Shown here: positions 27,113-36,186 of the stretch, in pieces
How the letters are laid out: each line of letters starts with the position of its first letter
How positions within the stretch are numbered: the stretch's first letter is position 1
Assembly: GCA_022448525.1 (NCBI GenBank)
Contig: JAKVCX010000004.1
Location: forward strand, 62,001 to 126,000
DNA: 64,000 bases
From: Tenacibaculum sp.
GTDB lineage: Bacteria; Bacteroidota; Bacteroidia; Flavobacteriales; Flavobacteriaceae
Direction of reading: 5' to 3'
Made by a program: the position numbers and the translations under genes
Notes under the pieces: model-generated
The model's input: the letters and a program-made list of their open reading frames with translations, nothing else
What the model was told of the DNA's origin: nothing
Databases searched by the model: none

Positions 27113-28228
27113 TTACTTTAACAACTCGAAAAACGTGAATTCGTATTCTGGTAATAATTCCGGACTTGTAATTTTAATCATATCCTTTAGAACTAAATCT
27201 GGTCGAGTAGGAGCGAGTTCGAAATAAATTAAACCTCCTGTTGGTCCTTTTTTAGAAGCTACTGTATAAATCTTTTGGTTATTAAATGCATCAAATTTAT
27301 TATAATGTCTATTTGAATTTACAAGTTCTTCTTTTGTTTCACTTAAACCGCATCCCAACCAAAAGTCTGCTTTTTGAGCTTTGTCTAAAACGCTTTCAAA
27401 ATTAAGTTGTAAACTACCGGTTCCTTTTGTGTCTTTCCATATGTAATCTAAGTTAGCATCCGACATATATTTTGCCATGAAACTTTCACCAGCGGGAACA
27501 TAAAAAGTGTCTTTATACATGCTTCCTGATAAGACTTTTAGAGTAGTTGTTTTAGTTTTGGCTAAGGCTTTCGTAGCGTTATAGTTTTTTTCAATAACAG
27601 AGAAAATACTATCCGCTTCTTTTTCTTTGCCTAATAAAACACCAAAAACTTTTATCCATTCAGCTCTACCTAAAGGAGTTTCTTCTAGCCAATCTCCATT
27701 AAATATTACTGGAATGCCTAGTTTTTTCATATTATTGTATAGCTTGTTGTTTGGATGCAAAGCGAAGCCTATCACTAATTCAGGATCTAAATCTATTAGA
27801 ACTTCAGTATTCATATTTTGTTCAGAACCTAATTCTTTAATTTTGCCAGAATCGACTAAGGCTCTTGTTTTTTCTGAAGAAATATATTTTGTATTCGGGA
27901 AACCGATGACGTTATTTTCTTTCCCTAATAATTCTACCATCGGAACGTGAGTAGTACTAGTAATAACCAATTTCTCTACTGGAACTTTAAGAGCATTTTT
28001 CTGAATATCGATTTTGTCAGTAAGTAAATATTTAAAACTTTGAGTTCCGCTCTGAAAGACTCTTTTTAGAATTAAATATTTATTACCATTTTCATTTACA
28101 ATCTCGAAACCATTGGCATATTTAATATTAACTTCTTTGTGTTCAACTGTATCCTTTGAAGATTCATTTTTACAGCTGTAAAATAGAATAATACAAAGTA
28201 ATAGATTGAATATATGTTTATTGTTCAT
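27113..28228 (-). CDS. BtuF-like cobalamin ABC transporter substrate-binding lipoprotein
   Basis: The 371-residue protein has lipobox FYSC and a TroA/BtuF-type periplasmic binding fold: VEKLVITSTTHVPMVELLG, IDLDPELVIGF, GIPVIFNGDWLEETPLGRAEWIKVFG, and a C-terminal domain with NFESVLDKAQKADFWL and TGGLIYFELAPTRPDLVLKDM. It is the last gene of the cobU-cobT-cobS-cobC unit and overlaps cobC by 11 bases, so the ligand is probably a corrinoid. The matching permease and ATPase genes are not in the window. A role for iron-siderophore binding cannot be excluded from sequence alone. Confidence 0.85.
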   Translation of the reverse strand: MNNKHIFNLLLCIILFYSCKNESSKDTVEHKEVNIKYANGFEIVNENGNKYLILKRVFQSGTQSFKYLLTDKIDIQKNALKVPVEKLVITSTTHVPMVELLGKENNVIGFPNTKYISSEKTRALVDSGKIKELGSEQNMNTEVLIDLDPELVIGFALHPNNKLYNNMKKLGIPVIFNGDWLEETPLGRAEWIKVFGVLLGKEKEADSIFSVIEKNYNATKALAKTKTTTLKVLSGSMYKDTFYVPAGESFMAKYMSDANLDYIWKDTKGTGSLQLNFESVLDKAQKADFWLGCGLSETKEELVNSNRHYNKFDAFNNQKIYTVASKKGPTGGLIYFELAPTRPDLVLKDMIKITSPELLPEYEFTFFELLK

Positions 28229-28763
28229 AATTGTTTTCTTGTAAGTTAAAAGATACGATTTCTCCGTATGTGAGTTTTAAATCAAATGATTTTGTCAAAG
28301 GGTTTTTATTAATTTGTGACCACATACTCCTTATGGCACCAGCATGAGTAACTAGTAGTACGGATTTATAGTTTTTGCTAGAAATTTCTTCTAAAAAACT
28401 AGTGGTCCTCTTATGTAAGTCAATGTACGATTCTCCATTTGGTGGAGCTAATTCAACAAAGTTTTCCATCCAAGGATTTAATTCTTCTTCTGGAATTTCG
28501 TTCCAGTTTTTTAATTCCCAATCGCCGAAATTTAATTCCATTAATCTTTTATCGTATATTATTCTATCACCAATTTGTTCAGCAAGTTTTTTACATCTTT
28601 GTAAAGGACTTGAATAAATAGCATCGAAATTAAAACTCTTCAAATTAGTTAGTATTTCTTGTACTTCTTCTTCAAAAGTATTCGTTACATCAATATCTGC
28701 TTGACCATAACAAACTCCTTTAGCAATAGCTGGTGTGGTATGTCTGACTAGAATAATTTCCAT
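28218..28763 (-). CDS. cobC: Alpha-ribazole phosphatase (histidine phosphatase)
   Basis: The 181-residue phosphoglycerate-mutase-like phosphatase has the catalytic LVRHTTP motif at residues 5-11, YSSPLQRCKKLAEQ, and VTHAGAIRSMW with the second catalytic His. Location between cobS and btuF identifies it as CobC, which removes the 5'-phosphate from alpha-ribazole phosphate or adenosylcobalamin phosphate. It overlaps both neighbours, so translation is probably coupled. Confidence 0.9.
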   Translation of the reverse strand: MEIILVRHTTPAIAKGVCYGQADIDVTNTFEEEVQEILTNLKSFNFDAIYSSPLQRCKKLAEQIGDRIIYDKRLMELNFGDWELKNWNEIPEEELNPWMENFVELAPPNGESYIDLHKRTTSFLEEISSKNYKSVLLVTHAGAIRSMWSQINKNPLTKSFDLKLTYGEIVSFNLQENNYEQ

Positions 28764-29512
28764 ATAACTAATAATGAAATATAAAACACTACTTCAGAAA
28801 CTTGTTGCAAAGCTCCAGCACAGTCACCAGTTTGGCCACCAATCCATTTTTTAAAGAATCTAGCTAAGTAAGCATAGCATAGTAATAATGGGATCAAAGA
28901 CAAAAACACCCGAAGATCGTTGAATAAAAGGAATGGTAATAAACCAAAAAATCCAGAAATTATTAATGATTTAGTACTCATTTGTTTTGTGGTTGGTTTC
29001 ACCTTGGAACTATCAAAATCTCTAACATATTCATGTGTGTAAAGTAAAATGGTAGCAATAAACCTGCTTACTGAATGTCCAGCAATGAGTATAAATGGAA
29101 TATAATTATGAGATCCTAATTCTTGTAAGCTTAAAAATTTTAACCCTAGAATACTTATTAGACCTATAACTCCGAAAGTTCCTAAACGAGAATCTTTCAT
29201 TATGGTTAAAATCTTTTCTTTAGTCCAACCACCTCCGAATCCATCACAAACATCGGCAAAACCATCTTCATGAAAAGCTCCAGTTGTCCAAACAGAGCTT
29301 ATCATACTTAGAATTAATGAGATTTCAATTGAGAAAATGAAGTTAGATAAATAATAAACCAAAGCAGCTATTGAACCGATTAATATTCCAACAAGTGAAA
29401 AGTATCGACTACTCTTATTCAAAATTTCAGGAGAATGATCTACCCATTTCGGACAAGGTATTCTTGTAAAAAATAAGACTGCGGTTAAGAAGTAATGTAC
29501 TTGTCTTTTCAT
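28748..29512 (-). CDS. cobS: Adenosylcobinamide-GDP ribazoletransferase (cobalamin synthase)
   Basis: This 254-residue integral membrane enzyme joins adenosylcobinamide-GDP to alpha-ribazole (phosphate). Family motifs are LFFTRIPCPKW near the N-terminus, TTGAFHEDGFADVCDGFGGGW (read as two blocks, GAFHEDGFAD and CDGFGGG), MKDSRLGTFGVIGL, and five or more membrane helices. It lies 15 bases downstream of cobT and overlaps cobC by 16 bases. Confidence 0.95.
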   Translation of the reverse strand: MKRQVHYFLTAVLFFTRIPCPKWVDHSPEILNKSSRYFSLVGILIGSIAALVYYLSNFIFSIEISLILSMISSVWTTGAFHEDGFADVCDGFGGGWTKEKILTIMKDSRLGTFGVIGLISILGLKFLSLQELGSHNYIPFILIAGHSVSRFIATILLYTHEYVRDFDSSKVKPTTKQMSTKSLIISGFFGLLPFLLFNDLRVFLSLIPLLLCYAYLARFFKKWIGGQTGDCAGALQQVSEVVFYISLLVIWKLF

Positions 29513-29527
29513 AATATCACAATCGTA

Positions 29528-30559
29528 TTAATTAGCTTCTGAAACATTCGCACTTTTAAAGGTTGCCATTTTATTTAAAAATGTAATGGACGATTGAATT
29601 ATAGGAAACGCAACAGCAACACCAGAACCTTCTCCTAATCTCATTCCTAAGTTTAACAAAGGAGTGACCTTTAAATGATCTAACATTTTTTGATGTCCTT
29701 GTTCTCCCGATGTATGTGCAAAAATGCAGTAATCTAGTATGTTATTATCAATATGGTAAGCAGCTAACAGGGCTGAGGTTACGATAAATCCATCTACTAG
29801 AATTGTCATTTTTAATGATGCAGCTTGTAACATAGCACCACACATCATTACAATTTCAAACCCTCCAAAATGTTGTAAAGCATCTTCTGAACATTGAATA
29901 TTAGGAGCATGTAAATTATAAACATTACGAAGTATTTCTCCTTTTTTGTTTACTCCATTGTCATCCAATCCTGTTCCTTTACCAACACAATTTTCAATAG
30001 GTGTGTTAGTGAAATAACTCATTAATAAAGAAGCAGAGGATGTGTTTCCTATTCCCATTTCACCGAAACCTACAATGTTAGAACCATTCTCATGTAAATC
30101 GGTAACAATAGACTTTCCTCTGTTAATAGCTTCTTCAAACTGTGATTTAGTCATTGCAGGTTCTTTGCTATAATCAGAAGTTCCTTTTGCTACTTTGTAA
30201 TTTACTAATGAAGTACCCTCATCAAAATCAGCATTTACTCCCGCATCTACAATTTGTAAATCAATATTATTCTGATTACAAAAAATATTAATGGCAGCAC
30301 CTCCTTGTAAAAAGTTAAAAACCATTTGTTGAGTAACTTCTTGTGGATAAGGACTTACAGGTTGGCTTTTTACAATTCCATGATCACCAGCAAAAACAAT
30401 AATTGTTGGATTTGATAATGTTGGAGATAGCGTATTTTGAATAGAACCAATTTGTTTAGCAATAGTTTCTAAAGTTCCTAAAGAACCAATTGGTTTCGTT
30501 TTGAAATCAATTTTTTCTTGTAATTCTTTGTTTAATTCGGTTGAAACAGGTTGAATCAT
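29528..30559 (-). CDS. cobT: Nicotinate-nucleotide-dimethylbenzimidazole phosphoribosyltransferase
   Basis: CobT activates the lower-ligand base to its alpha-ribotide in cobalamin assembly. The 343 residues include KPIGSLGTLETIAKQI, VFAGDHGIVKSQPVSPYPQ, GEMGIGNTSSAS, GTGLDD and the catalytic-Glu region MRLGEGSGVAVAFPII. The length is normal for the family. It is in the middle of the salvage operon, 8 bases after cobU. Confidence 0.96.
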   Translation of the reverse strand: MIQPVSTELNKELQEKIDFKTKPIGSLGTLETIAKQIGSIQNTLSPTLSNPTIIVFAGDHGIVKSQPVSPYPQEVTQQMVFNFLQGGAAINIFCNQNNIDLQIVDAGVNADFDEGTSLVNYKVAKGTSDYSKEPAMTKSQFEEAINRGKSIVTDLHENGSNIVGFGEMGIGNTSSASLLMSYFTNTPIENCVGKGTGLDDNGVNKKGEILRNVYNLHAPNIQCSEDALQHFGGFEIVMMCGAMLQAASLKMTILVDGFIVTSALLAAYHIDNNILDYCIFAHTSGEQGHQKMLDHLKVTPLLNLGMRLGEGSGVAVAFPIIQSSITFLNKMATFKSANVSEAN

Positions 30560-30567
30560 GTAGTTGT

Positions 30568-31071
30568 TTATTTTAGAGTTAAAGGCAATCCTGAGACCAT
30601 AAAAATGGCTTTATCTGCTGTTTTAGCGATAAACTGATTAACCCAGCCTTGAAGCTCTGTGAACTTTCTGCCAGATTCAGTTTGAGCATGTAGTCCCATT
30701 CCTATTTCATTTGAAATAATGATAATGGTTGCATTTAATTTAGATAGTTGTGTTATTTCTTTTTTTGCCTGAATAAGACATTCTTCAATATTATTCTTCG
30801 TATCCACGAAAAAGTTTGTTAACCATAAAGTTACACAGTCAATTACAACAGTTCCATTTTCCGGAATTACGGTGCTAATCAACTTCTCTTCTTCAATAGT
30901 TGTCCAACGTTCATCTCTATCCGAAACATGTCGTTTAACTCTTGTTTTAAAATCTTCGTCCCAAATTCTAGAGGTTGCTAAATAGAAAGGTTTATCTGAT
31001 AGAGATTCAGCTAATTGTTGTGCATAACTGCTTTTACCTGAGCGTTCACCACCAGTTATATAATACATCAT
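30568..31071 (-). CDS. cobU: Adenosylcobinamide kinase / adenosylcobinamide-phosphate guanylyltransferase
   Basis: This 167-residue bifunctional enzyme converts adenosylcobinamide to its GDP derivative. It has a P-loop (TGGERSGKSSYAQ), the YLATSRIWDEDFKTRVKRH segment with the guanylylated His region, VIDCVTLWLTNFF, and IIISNEIGMGLHA. It is the first gene of the five-gene minus-strand cobalamin unit. No riboswitch lies upstream: only about 100 bases separate it from the divergent gene. Confidence 0.95.
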   Translation of the reverse strand: MMYYITGGERSGKSSYAQQLAESLSDKPFYLATSRIWDEDFKTRVKRHVSDRDERWTTIEEEKLISTVIPENGTVVIDCVTLWLTNFFVDTKNNIEECLIQAKKEITQLSKLNATIIIISNEIGMGLHAQTESGRKFTELQGWVNQFIAKTADKAIFMVSGLPLTLK

Positions 31072-31144
31072 ATTGAAGAAATATTTAGTTGCAACAAAGA
31101 TTAGAAAGATTTTTTACAAAAAGAAAATTATACTTCAGAACTCG

Positions 31145-31152
31145 TATTTTTG
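31145..31152 (+). promoter_or_regulatory. -7 box of the cobalamin-binding protein gene
   Basis: TATTTTTG fits TAnnTTTG, 19 bases upstream of ATG 31172. This favours that start over the in-frame ATG at 31073, which lies upstream of the promoter. Confidence 0.5.
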
Positions 31153-31171
31153 CAATGTTAAATTTGAGATT

Positions 31172-32110
31172 ATGAAAGTATCTTCTTTTATGCCAGCGGT
31201 TACGCAAATGATTTATGATATGGGACTACAAGATCATTTACAAGGAATAACTTTTGAATGTCCTGAGATTGCTTTGAATGAAAAAGAAGTGGTGGTCAAG
31301 TATAAATTAGAAGGTCAAAATTTAACGAGTGAAGAAATCAACACTATATTTTCAAAGACAAAAGCAGAAGGAGGAACTTTATATTATGTAGACGAGCCTG
31401 TTTTAGAATCTATAGCTCCAGATTTAATTTTTACCCAAGATGTTTGTGATGTTTGTCAAATTGATACAGAATCAGTTGCGAGATCTGCTTATAAATTACC
31501 GAAAGTTCCAGAGTTAATCTCAGTAACTCCGAATTCATTAGAAGATGTTTTTGACAATGCACTTACCGTTGCAAAAGCAATGAATCAAGAGAAAATAGGT
31601 GTCGATTATGTTACCAAATTAAAGAATAGAATAGCTGATATTGTTGATGTTCAAAGAGCACATAAAATTCAATCGAAAAGTATAATGTTGCTCGAGTGGA
31701 TTAATCCTTTATTCAATTGTGGTCATTGGATTCCTCATCAAATTGGATACGCGGGCGGAATTGATTTATTGTCTCATCCTTCAGGAGATAGTATTGTTAT
31801 TTCTTGGGATAAAATAGTAAAATATGATCCTGAAGTATTGATTATTGCTCCTTGTGGTTATGGGATTAATCGAACTATGGAAGACATGCAATTTCTGATA
31901 GATAAACCCAATTGGAACAATTTACGAGCTGTTAAGAATAAACAGGTTTATATCGCCGATTTTGCTATGTTTACCCAATCTTCTGCAGGAACTTTAGTAG
32001 ATGGAATTGAATGTTTAGCAGCTATGATTCATCCAGATTACTACACAGTTTCCGAACATTTGAATGTTAAATTCGCAAATTATCATGAATTATTAGTTGG
32101 TAATTTGTAA
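31172..32110 (+). CDS. Cobalamin-binding protein, BtuF-like but without signal peptide
   Basis: The 312-residue protein has the helical-backbone binding-protein fold: MKVSSFMPAVTQMIYDMGL, VLESIAPDLIFTQDVCDVCQ, MLLEWINPLFNCGHWIPHQIGYAGG, YDPEVLIIAPCGYG and FAMFTQSSAGTLVDGIE. It resembles BtuF-type domains, but no signal peptide or lipobox is seen from the promoter-supported start, so it appears cytoplasmic. The Cys pair in DVCDVC is notable. It sits between the cobU operon and the riboswitch-controlled receptor, which ties it to B12. Its exact role (intracellular carrier or sensor) is unknown to me. Confidence 0.78.
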   Translation: MKVSSFMPAVTQMIYDMGLQDHLQGITFECPEIALNEKEVVVKYKLEGQNLTSEEINTIFSKTKAEGGTLYYVDEPVLESIAPDLIFTQDVCDVCQIDTESVARSAYKLPKVPELISVTPNSLEDVFDNALTVAKAMNQEKIGVDYVTKLKNRIADIVDVQRAHKIQSKSIMLLEWINPLFNCGHWIPHQIGYAGGIDLLSHPSGDSIVISWDKIVKYDPEVLIIAPCGYGINRTMEDMQFLIDKPNWNNLRAVKNKQVYIADFAMFTQSSAGTLVDGIECLAAMIHPDYYTVSEHLNVKFANYHELLVGNL

Positions 32111-32118
32111 TTAAAATA

Positions 32119-32126
32119 TACATTTG
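32119..32126 (+). promoter_or_regulatory. -7 box of the riboswitch-controlled btuB transcript
   Basis: TACATTTG fits TAnnTTTG. Transcription from about 32132 would give a leader of about 230 bases containing the riboswitch. Confidence 0.5.
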
Positions 32127-32134
32127 CCTCGATT

Positions 32135-32300
32135 TTTGGTTTTATTCTAATTTTTATTGGGATAAATTAAAAGGGAATTCGGTTAAAAACCGAAGCTGTA
32201 CCCGCAACTGTAAGCTATAAAGCTTGTAACTAATTACTTTTTACCACTGCGAAAAGCGGGAAGGTAAGTTACAAGACGCAAGCCAGGAGACCTGCCAACA
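32135..32300 (+). promoter_or_regulatory. Cobalamin riboswitch
   Basis: The conserved blocks of the cobalamin aptamer occur in order: AAAAGGGAAT, the CGGTT/AACCG stem, GAAGCTGTACCCGCAACTGTA, CCACTG..GCGGGAAGG and, at the 3' end, GACGCAAGCCAGGAGACC then TGCC (the B12 box). It lies directly upstream of a TonB receptor on the same strand. A small hairpin (CCTT/AAGG, 32318-32331) between aptamer and start codon may be part of the expression platform. The outer limits of P1 are approximate. Confidence 0.95.
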
Positions 32301-32363
32301 ATTTTTTTGATAACAAGCCTTCGGGAAAAGGGGATGTTACTCATTTTTAATCAAATTAATAAA

Positions 32364-34301
32364 ATGAAAAAACAATTTGTAGTATTAGGCGCATTGGCGT
32401 GCCTATTTACGAAAGTTAACTCGCATGCACAAGAAACTGAAAAAAGCGAGGAGTTGGATGAGGTAGTGATTACTGCTACTAAGTTTAAAATTAAAAAAGA
32501 AAACACTGCTAAAGTAATTCAAAAAATTACTCAGGAAGACATTAAAAACAATCCAGGTAAAACAGTATTGGATCTTTTAAATAATGTTGTTGGTGTTGAA
32601 ATTAGAGGGGCAAATGCAAATGCAACTGAAATTAGATCAACTTATATTCGTGGAGGTAGAGGTCGTCAAGTTTTAGTTTTAATTGATGGAGTACCAGTTT
32701 CAGATCCTACAGGTATTAACCAAGAGTACGATTTACGTTTGTTATCGTTAGATCAAATTGAAAGTATCGAAATCTTAAAAGGAGCTTCTTCAACTTTATA
32801 TGGTTCCGGAGCAGCAACAGGTGTAATAAATATTACTTTAAAGAAGTCGTCAAAAAATAAAATTGCAGGAAGTTTCGAAACAAGTTTTGGAACTAATAAT
32901 GATGCAAATACTACCAATGATGTGTTTTCTGAATTACAACAAAATGTAAACGTTAATGGAACTGTTGGTAAATTAAACTTTTTAACTTCTTTCGGTTTAA
33001 GAAGTGTAGAAGGATTGTCAGCAGCTAAAAATGAAACAAATACTGCTTTCGAAAGTGATGATTATTACAGTAAGAATGGAGTTTTAAAATTAGGATATAA
33101 TTTTAGCGACTCATTTACTACTGAGGCATTTTTAAATTATGACGAGTTCGATTATGATTTCGATGCAGGTGCGTTCGCAGATGATGCAATCAATGTTGGA
33201 ACAACCGAGCAATTAAGAGTTGGAGTAAAACCAAGTTATAAATACAATTCTGGAGAAGTATATTTACTAGCTTCTTATAACGAGTCTAATAGAAATATTG
33301 ATATTTTTAGTTCATTCTCAAATACAACTAATAATAGTGAGTACAAAGGGAAGAGCTACAATTTAGATTTAGTAAACAGATATAAAATCAATAATTTATT
33401 CCAAGTTATTACAGGTTTAAATTATCAAGAGCATTCAAATAGCACGGTTACAGCATTTAGTAATATTAGTGAAGATGTTGCTAATTTTAATACAATTGAT
33501 CCTTACGCATCTGTTGTTTATACTTCTGATTACGGATTAAATGTGAATGTTGGTGGACGATTAAATATTCATAGCGAGTATGGAAGTAATTTTGTTTATG
33601 ATGTAAATACTTCTTACAATATTTTAAGAGATGAAGATTTATCATTAAAGGCATTAGCTTCTTATAGTTCTGCTTTTATTGCTCCTAGTACATTCCAATT
33701 ATTTTCAATCTACGGAAATGTAGATTTAGATCCAGAGACTAGTAAAACTATTGAAGCTGGACTAGAATTAAACTTTGATAAAAAATATACTTTCGAGGCT
33801 GTTTATTTTGATAGAACACAAGATGATGCAATTATGTTCCAAAGTATTACAACAGCACCTTTTGGAGTTTATCAGAATTCTGTAGAATCAGTTGAGGTTA
33901 ATGGTGTTGAAGTGTCGTTAGATGCTAAGCCAATTGACATGTTAAGAATCAATTTAGGGTATACATATACTGATAAGAATATGGATATCGATTACATTCC
34001 TACACATAAATTTGTTGGTAACTTAGAGGTGAAGCCATTAAAGAATACATTCGTTTCAGTTGTTTATAGAAATGTAGGAGAACGTCCTGCTAGTTTCTTT
34101 AATTCAACAACTTTTACTACTGAATCTGTTACATTAGATAGTTATTCATTAGTAGATTTTAATGCAAATTACACATTCTTCAATGATAAAGTAACTGTTT
34201 TTGGATCTGTTACAAACTTATTGAATGAAGATTACGACGATATTTTAGGATATACTACTCGTGGAAGAAATTTCAGAGTGGGATTAAGGTTACAGTTATA
34301 G
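32364..34301 (+). CDS. btuB: TonB-dependent vitamin B12 receptor (BtuB-like)
   Basis: This is a 645-residue outer-membrane receptor. A signal peptide ends near SHAQ, followed by a TonB-box-like EELDEVVITATKFK, a plug with VLVLIDGVPVSDP and IESIEILKGASSTLYGSGAATGVINIT, and a barrel ending in NFRVGLRLQL. Substrate assignment to cobalamin rests on the riboswitch directly upstream and the surrounding cobalamin genes. The ATG at 32364 gives a clean signal peptide; a TTG at 32307 lies too close to the aptamer. Confidence 0.9.
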   Translation: MKKQFVVLGALACLFTKVNSHAQETEKSEELDEVVITATKFKIKKENTAKVIQKITQEDIKNNPGKTVLDLLNNVVGVEIRGANANATEIRSTYIRGGRGRQVLVLIDGVPVSDPTGINQEYDLRLLSLDQIESIEILKGASSTLYGSGAATGVINITLKKSSKNKIAGSFETSFGTNNDANTTNDVFSELQQNVNVNGTVGKLNFLTSFGLRSVEGLSAAKNETNTAFESDDYYSKNGVLKLGYNFSDSFTTEAFLNYDEFDYDFDAGAFADDAINVGTTEQLRVGVKPSYKYNSGEVYLLASYNESNRNIDIFSSFSNTTNNSEYKGKSYNLDLVNRYKINNLFQVITGLNYQEHSNSTVTAFSNISEDVANFNTIDPYASVVYTSDYGLNVNVGGRLNIHSEYGSNFVYDVNTSYNILRDEDLSLKALASYSSAFIAPSTFQLFSIYGNVDLDPETSKTIEAGLELNFDKKYTFEAVYFDRTQDDAIMFQSITTAPFGVYQNSVESVEVNGVEVSLDAKPIDMLRINLGYTYTDKNMDIDYIPTHKFVGNLEVKPLKNTFVSVVYRNVGERPASFFNSTTFTTESVTLDSYSLVDFNANYTFFNDKVTVFGSVTNLLNEDYDDILGYTTRGRNFRVGLRLQL

Positions 34302-34352
34302 ATTATAATTGATATTTTAAACCAAAGAGAAAGTCTAAAATCTTTCCAAAAG

Positions 34353-34383
34353 AAAAGGTTACATCAATCGATGTAACCTTTTT
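34353..34383. terminator. Bidirectional terminator after btuB
   Basis: Stem AAAAGGTTACATC/GATGTAACCTTTT with loop AATC. T-rich tails exist on both strands, and a convergent gene ends just beyond it. Confidence 0.85.
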
Positions 34384-34385
34384 GC

Positions 34386-34898
34386 TTATATAAGTCTTTT
34401 AACTTGTTGTTTTATAATTGCAATGGCAGTTTCTGTCGGACTTTCAATTTGCGAGTAATCAATTAATAGATTTTCTCGAAGATCTTTAGCGTTTTCACTT
34501 GATTCTGCTGTAGTTCTAATTTTATTCACAATAGATAACTTGGATCCAACAACAGCTGTCCACGCATCTTCATGAACATATATTTGCTGTACTAAATTGT
34601 GTTCAAATTCTTGTTCAATGTTTGCAATAAGTAAATGTGCGTAGCTATCAGTATCGGTGCCTATAGGATTTACTCTTGTCAATAATTTTGCAGGATTAAT
34701 TCGTTCGCAATACAGCAATAATCGTTCATAAGCCTGAAGTTTGGTTGGTAAACTTTCTTTCTTTTTTTGAATAAGTGCTTCAAACTTTTTCTCGTTTTCA
34801 TCTCTTTGTAAAAAAGCACTAAACATAAAATAAGCAACACCTCCCGTTACCAAAGCTGGTAAGGCAAAAGCTAGTCCTTCAATTATTTTATCTTCCAT
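34386..34898 (-). CDS. Conserved hypothetical membrane-anchored protein (possibly DUF7935)
   Basis: The 170-residue protein has one N-terminal membrane helix (IIEGLAFALPALVTGGVAYFMFSAFL), a charged coiled segment (RDENEKKFEALIQKKKESLPTKLQAYERLLLY), and a helical body. It looks like a conserved Bacteroidetes family that I associate with DUF7935, without certainty. Its function is unknown. It is 18 bases downstream of the amidohydrolase gene and probably the last gene of the satD operon. Confidence 0.7.
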   Translation of the reverse strand: MEDKIIEGLAFALPALVTGGVAYFMFSAFLQRDENEKKFEALIQKKKESLPTKLQAYERLLLYCERINPAKLLTRVNPIGTDTDSYAHLLIANIEQEFEHNLVQQIYVHEDAWTAVVGSKLSIVNKIRTTAESSENAKDLRENLLIDYSQIESPTETAIAIIKQQVKRLI

Positions 34899-34916
34899 GT
34901 ATTCAATTCAATTGGG

Positions 34917-36185
34917 TTAATTATTTAAAAAATCTAAAGTTAATTGTGTCATTGTTTTTACGCCTAGTAACATTCCACTCTCATCAATTTGAAAATCTGG
35001 GGTATGATGTGGGTATGGATTGTTGTTTCCTATAGTTTTTCCTCCTAAAAAGAAGTAAAATCCTGGTATTTCTTTTTGAAAGAATGAAAAGTCTTCTGCT
35101 CCTGTGATCGCTTTTATCAAATGAACATTTTCTTTACCTGCGACATTTTGAAGAGTAGGAAGTACTTGTTTTGTTAAATCAATATTATTGTATGTTATCG
35201 GATAGCCTTTTTCAATTTCAATGGTTGCTTCTGCTCTGTATGACTTCGCAATTGCAGGAACCATTTCTTTCATTCGATCATTAATTTGTTTTTGCATTCC
35301 ATAATCTAGAGTTCTAATTGTACCGATCATTTCTGCTGATTCAGGAATGATATTACTTCGAACTCCAGCGTCAATTTTACCTACAGTAATAACAGCTCCT
35401 TCATTGGTTAAATCAACCTCTCTACTAATAATAGTTTGTAAAGCGTCAATAATTTTAGCTGAAATCATAATCGGATCAATACTAGCCCAAGGTCTAGAAC
35501 CGTGGGATTGTTTTCCTTTTACTTTTATTCGGAAAGTTTGTGAAGCTGCCATAATTCCTCCAGGTTTGTAAGTTATTGTACCTACATCTTGTCCAGAAGA
35601 GATATGTAAACCAAAAATGGCATCAACATCAGGGTTTTTAAGAACTCCTTCTTTAACCATTAATTCCGCACCACCTTCTTCTCCTTCTGGAGCACCTTCT
35701 TCTGCAGGTTGAAATATGAATTTTACAGTTCCATTTATTTTGTCTTTATTTTTTGCTAAAACTTCTGCAACTCCCATTAAAATTGCTATGTGAGTATCAT
35801 GTCCACAAGCATGCATAACACCAACTTCTTTACCTAAATATGTTGACTTCACGTTAGATTTAAACGTTAAATCATTTCTTTCAATTACAGGTAAAGCATC
35901 AATATCTGCTCTTAAGGCTAAAACTTTTCCTGTTTTTTTTCCTTTTAAGATTCCAACAACACCTGTTTTGGCAACATTTTCTTGTGTCTCAATTCCAAGA
36001 GATTTTAAGTGTTTTGCAATTTTTTTCGCAGTTTCGAATTCTCTATTTGAAAGTTCTGGGTTTTGATGGAAATCTCTTCTCCATTCAATTACTTTTTGTT
36101 CAATTGCTTCACAATCTTTATTCAGTTCTTGTGAGAATGACGTAATTGATGTTAGAAGAAATAAAAGGGCTTTATATTTTTTCAT
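34917..36185 (-). CDS. Exported M20 amidohydrolase
   Basis: The 422-residue metallopeptidase-like amidohydrolase is of the N-acyl-amino-acid/IAA-amino-acid hydrolase type. A signal peptide ends near SFSQ. Motifs are RRDFHQNPELSNREFETA, LRADIDALPV, HACGHDTHIAIL (metal ligands), FQPAEEGAPEGEEGGAE, the dimerisation domain with KGKQSHGSRPW, and TGAEDFSFFQ. It probably cleaves N-acylated amino acids or peptides in the periplasm. It starts one base after the DUF3307 stop codon. Confidence 0.92.
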   Translation of the reverse strand: MKKYKALLFLLTSITSFSQELNKDCEAIEQKVIEWRRDFHQNPELSNREFETAKKIAKHLKSLGIETQENVAKTGVVGILKGKKTGKVLALRADIDALPVIERNDLTFKSNVKSTYLGKEVGVMHACGHDTHIAILMGVAEVLAKNKDKINGTVKFIFQPAEEGAPEGEEGGAELMVKEGVLKNPDVDAIFGLHISSGQDVGTITYKPGGIMAASQTFRIKVKGKQSHGSRPWASIDPIMISAKIIDALQTIISREVDLTNEGAVITVGKIDAGVRSNIIPESAEMIGTIRTLDYGMQKQINDRMKEMVPAIAKSYRAEATIEIEKGYPITYNNIDLTKQVLPTLQNVAGKENVHLIKAITGAEDFSFFQKEIPGFYFFLGGKTIGNNNPYPHHTPDFQIDESGMLLGVKTMTQLTLDFLNN

Positions 36186-36186
36186 G

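Noticed and set aside
27627..27950. Plus-strand open frame of 107 codons inside btuF
   Set aside because: It is a shadow of the btuF coding strand, with no separate start signals or known motif.
31073..31171. Longer N-terminus for the cobalamin-binding protein from ATG 31073
   Set aside because: The extension is Lys/Ile-rich leader-like sequence and begins upstream of the -7 box at 31145.
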